Shown here: positions 11,305-23,386 of the stretch, in pieces
Numbering within the stretch: position 1 is the first letter of the stretch
How the letters are laid out: every line of letters starts with the position of its first letter
Origin: Larus michahellis
Taxonomy: Eukaryota > Chordata > Aves > Charadriiformes > Laridae
Length of the DNA: 64,000 nt
Reading direction: 5' to 3'
NCBI RefSeq assembly: GCF_964199755.1
Contig: NC_133899.1
Location: 28,561,446-28,625,445, forward strand
Notes under the pieces: generated by a model
Seen by the model: the letters and a program-made list of their open reading frames with translations, nothing else
Told to the model about the DNA's origin: nothing
Database searches by the model: none
Made by a program: the position numbers and the translations under genes

Positions 11305-11960
11305 CTTCGGATTTTCTGTTTTCTACATTAACCTCAGTAAACCAGGCTGCAAGTAAACAGGAAAAGACAGTCCATGGCCACTGCGGCCATGGGGATGACG
11401 TTAGCCATATTATTTTCGGCAGACGGTTAAAATGGCAATACCCATTTTCCCTGTTAAGCCCTGACTCCACACATCGCCACAGTAGAAAATATATGTACAA
11501 TACAAAGTTTGGGTCTTTCCCTGCTCCTTGCCTGCTCAGGGCTGGGGGGACGTTGTCCCTGGGGAGACCAGCCTTCCCTCCTAGTGCTGGGGCAGGAGGC
11601 ACCTCAGCAGCCCCCCAGGCTCCGCTCACACCCACCCAGGCTCTGCAGGCGGCTGAGGGTGGCTGGTGCCACCGCAGAGGATGTGAACGCTGTGGTGGAC
11701 AGATCAGGCCTCAACATGGCAGCCAGGCCAGACCTCAACGTGGTGGCCAGGCCAGGCCTCGCCGTTGCCAGGCAACCAGGCTCTGAGGGCCCAGGGCCAC
11801 GCTCCATCCCCTCGCCCCGGGCAGAGGAACAGACCTCCCAGGGGCTCAGGCTGGGTTTGTCCCCGCAACAGACGCCCCAGCATTACGGGGCAGCGCAGCC
11901 CCCACCCTATGGCAGCATTCCAGGGTTGCCAGCGGGTAGGTCGTGACACGCACAGGCATC
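11305..11960 (-). promoter_or_regulatory. GC-rich patch with RFX X-box; candidate CCDC175 promoter and noncoding first exon
   Basis: From about 11500 to 11960 the base composition rises sharply against AT-rich surroundings and CpGs recur (17 by my count in 460 bp). Inside is GTTGCCAGGCAAC (11764-11776), a perfect match to the RFX X-box consensus GTNRCC-N-RGYAAC. On the minus strand the patch is followed by a near-consensus donor AAG|GTAAGA at 11305/11304. The CCDC175 start exon has its own acceptor at 7562. Together these suggest a transcription start in the patch, a noncoding exon ending at 11305 and a 3.7-kb first intron. Sequence seen: motif, donor and acceptor; the link between them is inference. 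A modest CpG content and a chance X-box are the alternative. Confidence 0.4.
11705..11776 (+). repeat. Three tandem 24-bp units ending in the X-box
   Basis: Units at 11705-11728, 11729-11752 and 11753-11776 share the pattern CAG(G/A)CCTC followed by a GCCAGGC-type end; the first two are closer to each other than to the third. The third ends in the palindrome GTTGCCAGGCAAC. The overlapping long ORFs on both strands here are a consequence of the GC-rich repeat, not evidence of a gene. Confidence 0.7.
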
Positions 11961-14900
11961 TAAGGGAGGCTTTGGGCAGGAGAAGATCTTGCCACCTTCC
12001 CCACATCCCATCCACGGGGACAATGACCAGGCTGTCGTTCCTCATAGAAGTCATTTTTGGGGAGCAGATGATTGATTGGAAATTTCCTTCACTGTTGCAA
12101 CCTCTGCGCTGCTGGTTCAAGGCCCTCCTCTGTCACGGACAATGAATTACATCGAGATTAGACCAAACTACTACAATAAACCTAGAAGAGTATTGGCCTA
12201 CGTATTAAGTCTCACAAAACATGGTGCATACGGTACTTTTAGGTCATAGCAGTTAAACTAGATAATTTCTGTCCTTGGAGACTATGCTGGCATCCCAACC
12301 TTCCAAAATACGCAAGATTTAAAAATATTAATAATAAAGCTTAGATTCTTTATTCGCTTTTCTAAGCCTGTAAGCTGCAGATGAGTTGCGTTTTGAAGCT
12401 TTCCCATGGATCTTTTTAAATGCAGTCATCCGTGTTTTACAGTTATCACTGTAAAGGACAAATATCCTCTATTCAAAATTGAAGATAAAATAGTGATTGT
12501 ATGAGGGAATATCAGGTGGCACTCATGGTTATTTCCGCGTGAACTAAGCTTGTAGAGACAAGTAATCATCTGGATAATACCACCTCTTTTTAATTATCTA
12601 AAAAAAGTCTAATAGAAAGTACTGCAACTTTCATCTGGAGATAACCAGCTGGTTAGGAGATGGTCCCTTTCTTTCCTACGTATTTATGGCTGCTGACACT
12701 TTGCCAAGGTATTACGGGAGACCTTGTTCATTCACACTCGGTATCGATTTATGGCTCAGCAAAGGACAATCAGCAAAGGTGGTGCCATCCTTCACCTCCA
12801 GCACTCCCAGAAATTGCTTTGGAAATTGAACTGTGCCAAGAATAGCCATGTGTTAAATGATGTGCTCTTAATGCTTTATGTTGGGTACATGCACAGGACC
12901 TGATCCTAAGCAAGATGAGAATCCTCCCCTCCTCCTGATGCTTGCAGGAGATGGGGGCAGTATCCACTGCCTTGTAGACTGTGGTAATGCTCTTCTGCAG
13001 TTTGAATATGCAAAGTACCTCCAGTTAACCTCCAAAATAGATGGATCCATGTCTTCGTTTCACTACAGACAGGATACCATTGTCTAGGTGAACACAATAA
13101 TCCCTGGACTAGTAGAAGACCTACCCTATTTGGCTTGAAAAAAAGTCATCTGTTCATTGCATGACAGCTAACTTGGTAGCTACAAGATAAAGCTTTACGA
13201 GGAAGAAGGGAAGGGCCCTCTTTTTCTAAAAATCCTTTTAAGTCTTAGGCAGGAGACAGGCCTCAATGAACTCAGTGGTTGCAGGGTGCAGGCAGTTCTG
13301 TACCTGAGCAAAATTCAGGCACCTCTGGGCCAAGTAAACAAATTGATTTCTCTAATACTGAAGCACCGGGGGCAAGTTCTCAATTCTCTGGGGGAATTTA
13401 GCCCCTCAGCTGGAAATTATACTTGAGGAAAAATTACAGGTTGTTCAGGTTGTTTCCTTTTCAAGCAGTGAAGCATTTCTAGGTAGTTTTTTACCCATTC
13501 TTCCTGTTGTTGGCTTTTTTGGGTTTGTTTTTTTTTTTTTAATTACAGTCTCACTGTTGTTTTGATACAGATAGCTTCATAACATTTATCAGTGCAATTG
13601 TAGATTTTAATGGAAAAACAATAGTAACTTTCCTGTTTCCTAATGAGATATAACCATTTTTTCTGCAAAAGTAGCCTCAAAATCAGGAGTTCTGATGTGA
13701 AATAGTAACGTTTTTTTCCAGCAGATATTTCAAGACAAGGCTTCACTAGAACTTAAAACAATTCCACAGTTGCGAAGGACTTCAAGCTCTTTAACACTTA
13801 ACAGAAAATGTCTGTCCTTGTGAGGAGGACACGAAAGGTCCTCCTCAAGGCTGTATCTCCTCTCCTAGAGACATGCCTTTTCAATTGCCATCGCACTGCC
13901 TGTGCAAGTCCAACAAGACCTTATGTGCAGTTGTTGCTTTCAAACTCCTATCAAAGATGAGAGTGGTAAATGTGGTACAGACATATAAAGTGCACACATA
14001 AGCAAAGGGTAGGCCATAAACTGGCATGGGTTTACAACTGCAGCAGGGCATTTAAGCTAAGAAATACTTTGATTTCTAGCTCCAGACTTCTTGGAATTTA
14101 TTGCTGCCCTGTATCAGAAATTTGGCTACGGCATTGATCACCAAATGGGAAAAGCCAAATCCCTGCCCCAGCCTTATTGTGAGAGCAGCTGGGCAATGCA
14201 GCATCAGTTTACAAGAACGACCAGGATATTAGGTCTGAGGAAGCAAGGGTCATTTTCTCTACCAGGGTCTGCTCCCTCCTTCCTTTTACTACAGCTCACA
14301 GTCTGAACATGGATAAAACAATACACATTCAACGTGAATGAAAATTTACATCGCTCATAAATAATCTGCTTCATGACAAGTTTATTAGAGTGAAAATTAA
14401 GGAGGGAATTCCAGTAGATTTTTTTCCTCCTCTATTTACTTATGCCAAAAAAACCTTCTGGATTTTTTTGCACTCGCTTCTATTAACCTATCCATCACAA
14501 CCTGAATCTACTGTAATCTGGTGACCCTTTTCCCTGCATACAAAATCACGCCACAGCAAACAGGATTCATAGAGGGAGACATGGACTTATTTGCCTTTAT
14601 AGCATCTTCCTAACTGCTGTGAAACAAGAGGAGGCATGAAGCCCTGTCTGCAGTTGCAGGAGTTGATGAGTCTTTAAAATTTTGTCACGTCTAATGATGG
14701 CCTCCCCGGTGCCTGCTTGTCTCTGCTGAGCCTGGAATACCTTTCACAAAGCTTAGTAGTTAATCACAAAGATTACTAGTTAGTAATAAATAACAAGGGC
14801 AATATTTTCTTCCCAAAGAGAACGTGCAAAATTTTGAGTTCATATGATCTGGAGAGAGCTGCTCTGATTTCAGTAGATCTACTCATCCACATCAGATGAG

Positions 14901-15505
14901 CATCTGTAATATTCTCTTCCTGCTAAATAAACACAGATACTCTCTCATAGTTAATGCACTAGTGCAATAAGTGCCGGGAGTAAAAAGCGTGCGTGATTCC
15001 CTGCAATCCATTCTTGTAAACTCACTTTCAGCACAAAAACACCCACATGGGGAATTGCCATCTGCTTATTTTATCAACAAGGCAATCAGCATTGTATGTA
15101 ATTGCATTTCCTACCTTGAAAGACTCTTAGATTCTCAGTGCTTGTTTCAAACTCCTGTTTGGGAGGTAGTGTTAATTTCCCTGACCTATAATAATTTTAA
15201 TTTCCAAACCAAAACCGTGAAATGTAATATTTTTTTTTCCTCTGCCATCATTAAGCAGCCTAATTAAGCACCAGCTTAAACAGCTTTCAGCCTTCCTGGT
15301 GTTTACCCCCAGTGTACATGTAAAGAGCAACTAAAGGGCAACTTCCCAGCCTTTATTTTGCTAGTGTAATGAAACCAAACTCTCCTGGACTCCATTCCTG
15401 TAATGACCCCTACATTCCTCCGGATACCTCTGCCCCACTGAGAACTTCCATGATGTATTCAACCAGGCTTTTCTCATCAATATTTCTTTCTAACCAGCAA
15501 CCTTC
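11961..15505. other. Intergenic, no gene or clear repeat recognised
   Basis: 3.5 kb of mixed AT-rich sequence with a T tract at 13527-13540. None of the short ORFs (for example 12660-13097 or 14971-15267) shows a domain, conserved-looking codon pattern or splice context. Confidence 0.5.
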
Positions 15506-15867
15506 TGTTCTTGTTCCAGTGGGGATAGGGTTCGTCCTCCACAGGCTCCGGCAGGGAGACAGGTATCCCACCCCATGTGAGCCATGCCCAGCGCGGAGCC
15601 AGGAGCTGCCGGGGCAGGGAACTCACCGCTTGGAGCGGGCTGGGGCGTCCCAGGTCAGGTTGGTGAGCGGCGGCACCACCATCGTGTTTGTATGTTCCTC
15701 TGTCCGTGTCATTGTTGTTGTTTTCCTGTCCCCTTTGCTGTTCTGTTAAACCGCCTTCGTCTCATCTGACTTTTGCCTTTTTCTTCCAATTCTCCCCCCA
15801 CGGCTGTGAGGGAGGCAAGAGAGTGGCCGCCTGGTTCTTTGTTGCTGTCTGAGGCCAAACCACAACA
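15506..15867 (+). mobile_element. Solo LTR of an endogenous retrovirus, ERVL-like
   Basis: The element starts TGTTCTTGTTCCAGTGGGGA and ends GCCAAACCACAACA, so the TG...CA ends and TGTT/AACA inverted termini are present. The start and end follow the common bird LTR type that begins TGTCCTGGTTTCAG and ends AACCACGACA. A polyadenylation-type TTAAA and a T/C-rich stretch precede the 3' end. The 4 bp CTTC occurs directly on both sides (15502-15505 and 15868-15871). At 362 bp it is shorter than full copies, so probably internally deleted. No retroviral genes flank it. Confidence 0.8.
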
Positions 15868-18800
15868 CTTCTTTCTAGCCAACAAGAGAATTTTCTATTG
15901 TCAATCCAGGACATAACTTTGCACTCGTGATGCAAAATATCATCCAGTGTCTATTGCTCATGGGCCTCAAGATTATCCAGTGTCTTCCATATGGCATCCC
16001 AGTGGTCTCCTCCGATACTTCACCACTTCATATTTTTAGCAAAGCTCATTAGCATCCTCTGCATTTCACTTTATGTATGAAAATTTGAAGTATGGCTGAT
16101 ATTTGGGAAACTTCAGTACTGACCTCTCCTTTTTATGCTACCAATTACCATCTGCTCCTAAAGATCCCCTTAAAACCTTTTATCAATGAAAGTTTTGTCT
16201 GCTTCACTCATAATTTGTCTCATGGCACCACACCAGAGACTCCAGGCATATGACTCTACAGCACCTTCTCTTGTCTGATTTCTTTCGCAAAACTTAAGTT
16301 ATGGTACTGTATGTAGTTCACCCTGTGTAACAGAAGCCACAGCATTTCACTCCAGAAGGCAGACTTACTCAAGTCTCTTGTGACTGGAAAGCTGTAGGAG
16401 TACCTTTGGTAAATGGTAGTAGGAACAATGTTTTCTTTTAATTTTCACTATTGGTATAGTATATGAGTCATAGACTCATGATTACTGTTGTGAAAGTGGG
16501 CGAGATAAAACATTCGAGACGAAGAGAGATTCTTGGTTATATCCTGATGTCAGAATTAAAATTTAAGCTTATTTCTGAAAATCTGGTGTTCAAAAGTGAC
16601 ATGCGTAGTACCAGAATTTTATACTCCTTAAGGTTTTTTAAGCTGACATGTGAAAACTTGGAGTATACTTTTTGATAGTTTTGCTCTCCATAGTTTGTCA
16701 CATCTCTGTATTTCAGCTGAAAAAAGTTGTAATTTGGCTAGTTTTTGAGGGGGGAAAGGGATGAGAAATTTCTGACTAGAAGGAATACGAGAGTTGCTTC
16801 CTCAAATGAGTTCCGAGAAGGTTACAGCCCCACCACTTCCTAATTAAGTGCTGTTAAAAAACTTGCTAATAACTTGACAAGTTATGCTGAAGTTGCGCTG
16901 GTAACCATTCAGTGACCATGTTTAGCCTGTGCCAAAGGTGACACTTTTTCACTCAGTGTAACAGGCTAATAATAATCATATGGATGGTGGTTTTTTCCAA
17001 GCAAGCGTTTGTGAAATTAAGAGAAATGAAATTGGGCCTCATGTCTAACTTGGCAAATGAAGAATATTATGTGTAAAGACATCTGCTATTCAAGTCATTC
17101 CACTGCCTGGGTGTTATATATAATTTTTTTTTTTTTTTTTTTTAAAGTCACATCTATAAAACATTGTAGACATTTTTGGACTGCTCTTAGCTACTTTACG
17201 TCACTTCAGCTAAATTAGAGGGCTGTAAAAATGTAGCTAATATCCTCTTTACAGGTCCCTCATAAAGGGAAATACATGCAGAGGGGCCTTACTGTGAATG
17301 ACAATTAGCTTCACTGGACTGAATTATTTTTTCTACTTAATCAAAAAGGGCCATGAGGAAGCATAAATTGCAACCTTGAGGCTGAATCATTTTGATATTC
17401 AGTGAATATGAGAAATGAGTCTGACATGCCAGTTAAGCAGCAGACAGGAGGGAAAAGCAACGAAAGCATGTCAGCACAGGGCTACTTTGTCTTTTGGTTT
17501 TCTTAGCTAGATTCCTTCTGCAGCTCTCTACCATCCTCTTCTTTTCATCCTGGTCCCTTCAGTGTCTCCCAGCATTTTGGCTGGGGCAGAGCAGGAGCGA
17601 AGGGGAAGATGAGAACACGGGAAATGCAGAGACGAGCACATCCTGGTGGTCAACAGGGGCTTGCCAAAGTGCTAGACAGAACAGTCTACCCACGCACCTG
17701 CCTGCCCATGTAACTTTACCTTGTCCTGCAGACACAAAGTGATATGCCCCAGATTATGAATGTGGCATACTTGTAGATTTAGCACTCTTTCTAGGGGAGC
17801 AGCAGAGGTGGTGAAGATAGCTGGGCTTGCAGCAGTTTCAGGGGGCTCAGGTGCCCTTTCTGGCTCTACAGAGCTCATACTCCCCCAATAACAGTTACCC
17901 ATACAAAGAAGAAAGTAGATTTGTAGAGGTGGCAAGTCACTGGCATCTGACTTGCTAGCCTGCAGCTACTTGGATTTGATGCTGACCAGAGAAGAGATGG
18001 TGAGATGACTGTTCACTTATGAACAAAGATCAAAGACAGGTAAATTAACAGGTCAGGTAAGAGAGCGAAGCAGATCAAGCCCATGTACGTACTTACAGTC
18101 GGCTCCCATTTCCCTGCGCGCCTGTGGAGAAGAAGAATCCATTCTCAGTGTCTTTCCGCTACCATGGCAGAGGGCAAGGTTTTGCCACTCTCTCCTGTAA
18201 AGGTGCTGAGCAGGAAGAAAGCCTGGCAGAAATAAATAGACACCATTCTTCCTTCTGTTTTCAGGCACTGCAGCTTTTGGCTTTTTTATCAGTGGACATG
18301 TTTCACCCGTATCCAAATGCCATATGTCCCGCAGTGGCTGCACGTGCCAGCCAGTCTTACCAGGCCCCTCCGTGCCAGCAGCCTCACACCACTGATTCCC
18401 AGCATTCCAGGAAGCTCACGTGCAGGTTCACTGATGGAGCATCTTTTAATTCTGTGCCTGAGAAAAGAATATATTAAGAAGAGCCAGGAAGGAATACATC
18501 ACACTCGGTGTTTGCAAAGCTGCACTGGGCAAACACAAGGGCTTGCCACATATTTCCTTGGGCCCAGATGGAGAAGGAAAGACTGATAAACTTACAGTTG
18601 ACTGACCTGTAACCCACCAGGACAGGGACGGGAGCCAGCTGCCATCTGAAAGCACGCAGGGAGATAGCAAAAGCTGTGGGGAAGAAAACAGACTCTGTTT
18701 AACTGGATTAGCTGCTCACAGAATATCATATCATTCTTATCTCCTCCCAGTTCCACGTCTTTCCTGACACTGATGTGTTTTATGATCCTACTCTCACTAC

Positions 18801-20138
18801 ATTAATATTAAAGAGCAGAGACAGCATAAAAGAGATCTGTAACAGCTCAGAGGCAAATACATAGGCTAGAAGAAGAGTGGAATATTGCTGAGGCACTGAG
18901 AAGCGGGGAATCAAAACAAACAATGTTAGAGAGTATTCACATTTCACATCAAACTACCAGTGGAGTATTCATTTCAAGATACATAGACAGACATTCAAAT
19001 GACATAAAGCACTGACAGAGCTCTTCCCTAACGATCAAACTGCTCCTTAACAGGCAGCTGTTTAGAGGCAGGCTTATAAAGTTTCTGGAAGGTACAGGTG
19101 AAACCCTGGAGAAGATATTTTAAAGTCACAGATCCTAAAAAAGACTGGTAGGTATAGATGTCCTAACAAATTTTCTTCTCCCACCAGCACGTCACTTTGA
19201 TTTCATATCCCCAAGCCAGAGTTAAGCTGGTTTCAGTTGAAATTACCACAATCACTTGGGCTGGCTTTCAAAGGTAAGCTCAGGAGGTAAACCTGTTATC
19301 TTCCTTGAAAGGCAGCACCATGTTTAGTAGATGAAAATACAGCTGTCTTCCTTATATCATCCAGGCAGTTCTCAGCCATGGGAAGGCCTGGTCCAGACAT
19401 GTTCTTACATCTAAACAAGCCTCCTAGCTAAGACAATACACCTTAGCAACCCCTCAGGTTCCTCTACAGAAAGGGAGTATCAGCATTTCAAGCTACCCAG
19501 AGACACAGGATGAGAGACAACTGCTTGGGCAAGGTATTTAGCACAACACCTAACTCCAAACACCTGACAACATCCCTTGGTTAGATGGGTCTTCAAAATA
19601 TCCATCCACCAGCACACAATCTTTGCCTCGCATATCTTGTTAAAGCAGTGTTTGAACTAGGGGGACAACCTGACTCCTGAAGCACTAGTGATGCCTTGTC
19701 ACGTCCAGGTTCCTCTAGCGAGGAATGTTCTCAAGACAAAAGAATGGTGCAATGTCCTCCCTTCCCCTGCCATTTTACCCAGGTAGTGTGAGCTGCTTCC
19801 TAGGTTTCACCTGTTGAGAAAACCTCCCAAGTTTGCAGCTTTTACCAGTCAAGATTGTCTGTAGCTGCTCTTCACTTTAAATGCAAATGAAGACCAGAAA
19901 CAAAAGGGCTTTACAGCCTGTGTACCTCAGAGCACAGCTCGGCTCAGGAATGTGAGTCATTGTGGTAAGTATCTTCAGCCATCTACTGTAATTACACTAA
20001 AATATTTTTAAAACCTAGAGTGCAGTGTTATTTTTTTTTCCCCTCACTCGTTTGAACACAAAAAAAGATGGAGGTATAAACCCTCTCCATGGTGTTGTTC
20101 TATGAATGAGGCTTATCAGGAACCGCTAAGGTTATCGC
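15868..20138. other. Intergenic, little recognisable content
   Basis: 4.3 kb of unique-looking sequence with a 24-base T run (about 17120-17143) and a short AP-1-type palindrome (16463-16479). Open frames around 17494-18670 overlap on both strands and carry no recognisable domain. Confidence 0.5.
16463..16479. promoter_or_regulatory. Palindrome ATGAGTC-ATA-GACTCAT containing an AP-1 site
   Basis: Seven-base arms are perfect and contain TGAGTCA, the canonical AP-1 (TRE) site, in the left arm. A single such motif in 64 kb is not unexpected by chance; no supporting context was seen. Confidence 0.3.
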
Positions 20139-20562
20139 TGTGAAATGTGCTTAACTGATTCGTGTCAGTGTGGAACAGTGTTAGGGCCACAGGGTGAAGT
20201 GTGACCTTTGATTGTTTTGTCTATATGGCCACAGACGAGATGGTGTGTCTGTCGTGTCTGTGTTTTGCAGGAGCCACCTGACGAACATTCTAGAATACCA
20301 ACTTAAACCGGTCCTGTTGTTATCTGCATAGTGACCTGTAAGGGGGGGGATACACCCATTTTTGGCAAGGGCCAACCATTTTAGAGACAGTTATGAATAT
20401 GTATTAGTATAGGAGATATAAACCAAAAATGGGGTCTGTGAGGTGTGTGTCTTGGTTGGGCAGAGACCCCCGGCATGCCCAGTGCTGTTTGCTTGCCTTT
20501 GTTCCTTTAATAAATTATAAATTCTAATTGGAATCCTGTTTGCAATTAAATCATTTATCACA
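20139..20562 (+). mobile_element. Solo LTR of an endogenous retrovirus with 4-bp target duplication (ERV1-like)
   Basis: The element begins TGTGAAATG and ends TTATCACA, giving a perfect 5-bp terminal inverted repeat TGTGA/TCACA. TCGC flanks it on both sides (20135-20138 and 20563-20566). Inside, a TATA-type GATATAAACC near 20411 is followed about 95 bp later by AATAAA at 20509-20514, the layout of U3, R and U5 in a retroviral LTR. A 4-bp duplication is usual for class I (gammaretrovirus-like) elements. No internal retroviral sequence adjoins it, so this is a solo LTR formed by recombination. Confidence 0.82.
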
Positions 20563-22603
20563 TCGCAAACTTTCACTCCCTAAATGTGCACGGGCTCTGT
20601 CAGTGTGATTTATATTGCAGGACCATGAGTTAATAAAGGTTTGCAAACAAAGCTCCCGTAAGGAGCTACAGGCACAATGGCTTGCTCCAAGCTTCCACGT
20701 TCAAAGGTGTTGAAAGTGCTGCTGCGCTCTCAGTAAGGCGATAGCAGCCATGGGCAGCACAAGCAACCCAAGTCCTGGCCAAAGTCCTATGCTTCTGGTG
20801 TGTCACAGTATGGTCTTCCAAATTAGGTCCATCCACCTTTGAAATTAACCCACCCCAGCTGCTCAGCAGCACTGGCCCACTTGGAGGCCATTATTGCCAA
20901 ATACATATAAAATCACGGTGGCTGCAAGGAAGTTTGGGAGCTGGGCTGGAAAGTGGGATGTGAGATAGAAGGAAAAGGCATGGGTTGGAGAGATGGGTGT
21001 GCAGGGGTGCAGTCAGGGCAATAAGGGCCTGGAGTGGAGGGCTGTGGGTTTTGAGAGAGGCTGATGCTGGAGGAGACAAGAATGGGGGTCTTGGTGTCTG
21101 TTGATTTAGGCTCTTAGAAATATTTGGACTTCCAGAAGGTTTTATTCCATTTGATTTTGAAGTAAACAGGAGACGTACCCTTTAAATCTTGCTTAGGGTT
21201 AGGCGTTGCAAAAGTCTAGTCTCGGACAGAACCGCATTGGTGGTACTTGGGAAGAACACATTTATGGGACCAGTGGGATGTGACATTAAATGTGCTCATT
21301 TTCAAAATTAACCTGTTGGACCCGTGTACTTACCTTGTAAGCGATAAGAATTGTGACAGTCAATCTTTATCCTAATGACACATGGTCAGGCTGTACTGTC
21401 TTCTTTGGAGATAACGGGGTATATACTGGCCATTTCAATACACTGGCAGCAAAGTCTAAGACAGATAAAGGTGGGTGTAGGTGTTGAATTTTAACTCCTG
21501 GCTGCAAACTACACATGCTAAAATAAACATATTCCATTTGCTCAACAGCAACATATGTCACTATAAGGCATTTGGTTTTTCATTGGAAAAAAAAAAAAGT
21601 TCATATCCAGCTGCAGGTGACACTTAAAAGATGCTGTGGTATTTTTAAATAAGAGCAAAGATGATTATTTAAATATAAACCTTAAATGAAAAAGAGTATG
21701 TGAGACTCATCTCAGGAATTAACTGGCCCACTAACCCTTCATGTGCATTTGGGTTGCACATTTACGCGCAGTCAAACAGCACTGCATCCTGACCTTGGTC
21801 ATGTCACCGTGTCCATGTGTAGCTGAGATGAAGGGAAATTAAATTGATGAATCTAAGGAAAGATTTCCAGTCAAAAAGTTTGGATAAGTGTTTAAGGATC
21901 TAGTTCTTTGTGGGGAAAAAAAAAAAAAAAATAGTTCTGCCTAAAATCTTTTATGGTAGGAAAAAAACCCCTGCAATTTGACTGTGTTTTGATGTTCACA
22001 TTTTTAGACAAAAAAAAATAATTTCCACTTAACCAATTATTTGTTTTGAAGCACTTCAGATAATGTTCAACAGCTGTTTCGCTTGTCTGATGGTTCTCAA
22101 ACATCAAATGCCAATTTTAAAAACCCTTCACCTTTGAAGAGGAGCAAATGTTTATTCCAGTACCCAGCCTCCAGATTCACTATTGATCCCACAGTTTAAG
22201 GCACATGTCAAAGAAAAGCTCTGGATAAGCGAGTAACATGATGACAAGGAAATTGAAGAGTCCTCTGTGTTGTGCTGACCCCTCCCATAGTATGTTGCTT
22301 ATGACTTGCACAACGTGCAAACGGAGGAAGAGACAGTTATTCTTGTTCTGTTTTATGCTCACAAGACTAACAAAAAACCCCAAACTATATTTGATTTCCA
22401 TGAAACTGAGCGATGGGTTATAGCTATGTACTACAGATGATCTTGTTGGATTGCACCATTTTGGAAGGGCAAAGTGTGTGCATCACAAGAGGCGAGGCAG
22501 AGAGAAAGAGAAAATGCTTCTTTTTGCACAGTATGTGTCCAGTTTGCAAATGTCAAGATAATCCCAGTGGCAACAAGAAGGAGAACTTTTACATTTAGTA
22601 ACA
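20563..22603. other. Intergenic downstream of RTN1
   Basis: Two kb of AT-rich sequence with A runs at 21589-21600 and 21916-21931. No gene or transposon recognised. Confidence 0.5.
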
Positions 22604-22609
22604 TTTATT
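22604..22609 (-). terminator. Candidate RTN1 polyadenylation signal AATAAA
   Basis: Minus-strand AATAAA about 735 nt after the stop codon; cleavage would be expected 10-30 nt further left. Two overlapping AATAAA at 22836-22846 are alternative proximal signals. Confidence 0.5.
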
Positions 22610-23343
22610 TCTGCATTCGGTATCAAGTACATAAGTGCAAATATTCAGAGTCCATAATTAAGTCCATTAGGAACTACAGAGAATGTAATACAAATTGTAA
22701 TAAATTTAACATGCTGGAACTTTCCAGTTACCATACATGTAAATCAGCCTGTCAATCCCTTACGACAAAAGTACTGGGTTTTGTTCTCATTTTTTTGAGT
22801 TATACAAAACTGATTACCATAAGTACCGATTACTGTTTATTTTATTTGTGCTGGAAAACACTAAAACATCAGTCTACAATTCTATATAGTTAATAAAGAT
22901 GAATCCAACCAGCAACCCAGTGACGTAGAAGCAATTTTAACTATTGCATCAGTGCGCTAAGCAGGAAAGCCCCTAGCCACATGTAACATTAAAAGTCATA
23001 GAAGCAATGCCAATAGAAGAAGGAAAAACACTAAAAAAAATAAAAATAAAAAAGGCCAATATTATTTAGGCTCTCACCATCATGCACTTTATAAGCAACA
23101 CAAAAAACCACATCTAGTACACTTTTCTCTTTACTATATTTTAGTGCTTGACACAAGTGATTGCAAATATTCTAAGTGCAGAAGCAGCAGGGGAAAAGCA
23201 CTGCTTCCAAGTTTTATGTTTCTAAGATTATGGTGTCGAGAAAAAAAAGAACGATAAATTTGCAGTAAAGTGTAAGAACAGAGCTGTTTCACTCCAGATT
23301 CCCCCATATTCACTATGTAGTCGATGAATTCTTGATGTCTGCT
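22604..23343 (-). other. RTN1: RTN1 3' untranslated region (putative)
   Basis: Minus-strand sequence after the RTN1 stop codon. AATAAA signals occur on the minus strand at 22846-22841, 22841-22836 and 22609-22604; the last would give a 3'UTR of about 740 nt. The short ORFs here are not coding candidates. The end point is inferred from signals only. Confidence 0.55.
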
Positions 23344-23386
23344 TTACTCTGCCTTTCTCTTAGCACCTGGGATTTTAGCTTGAATC
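23344..23386 (-). CDS. RTN1: RTN1 exon 7, last coding exon
   Basis: 43 coding nt after acceptor ATTTCTAG; it encodes [13 protein letters not shown] and TAA (23346-23344). The Lys residues at -5 and -3 form a KXKXX-type ER-retrieval signal. Confidence 0.96.

Noticed and set aside
11493..12145. Overlapping ORFs of 97-145 codons on both strands in the GC-rich patch
   Set aside because: They sit on GC-rich and tandem-repeat sequence with few stop codons, are open on both strands at once, and show no domain.
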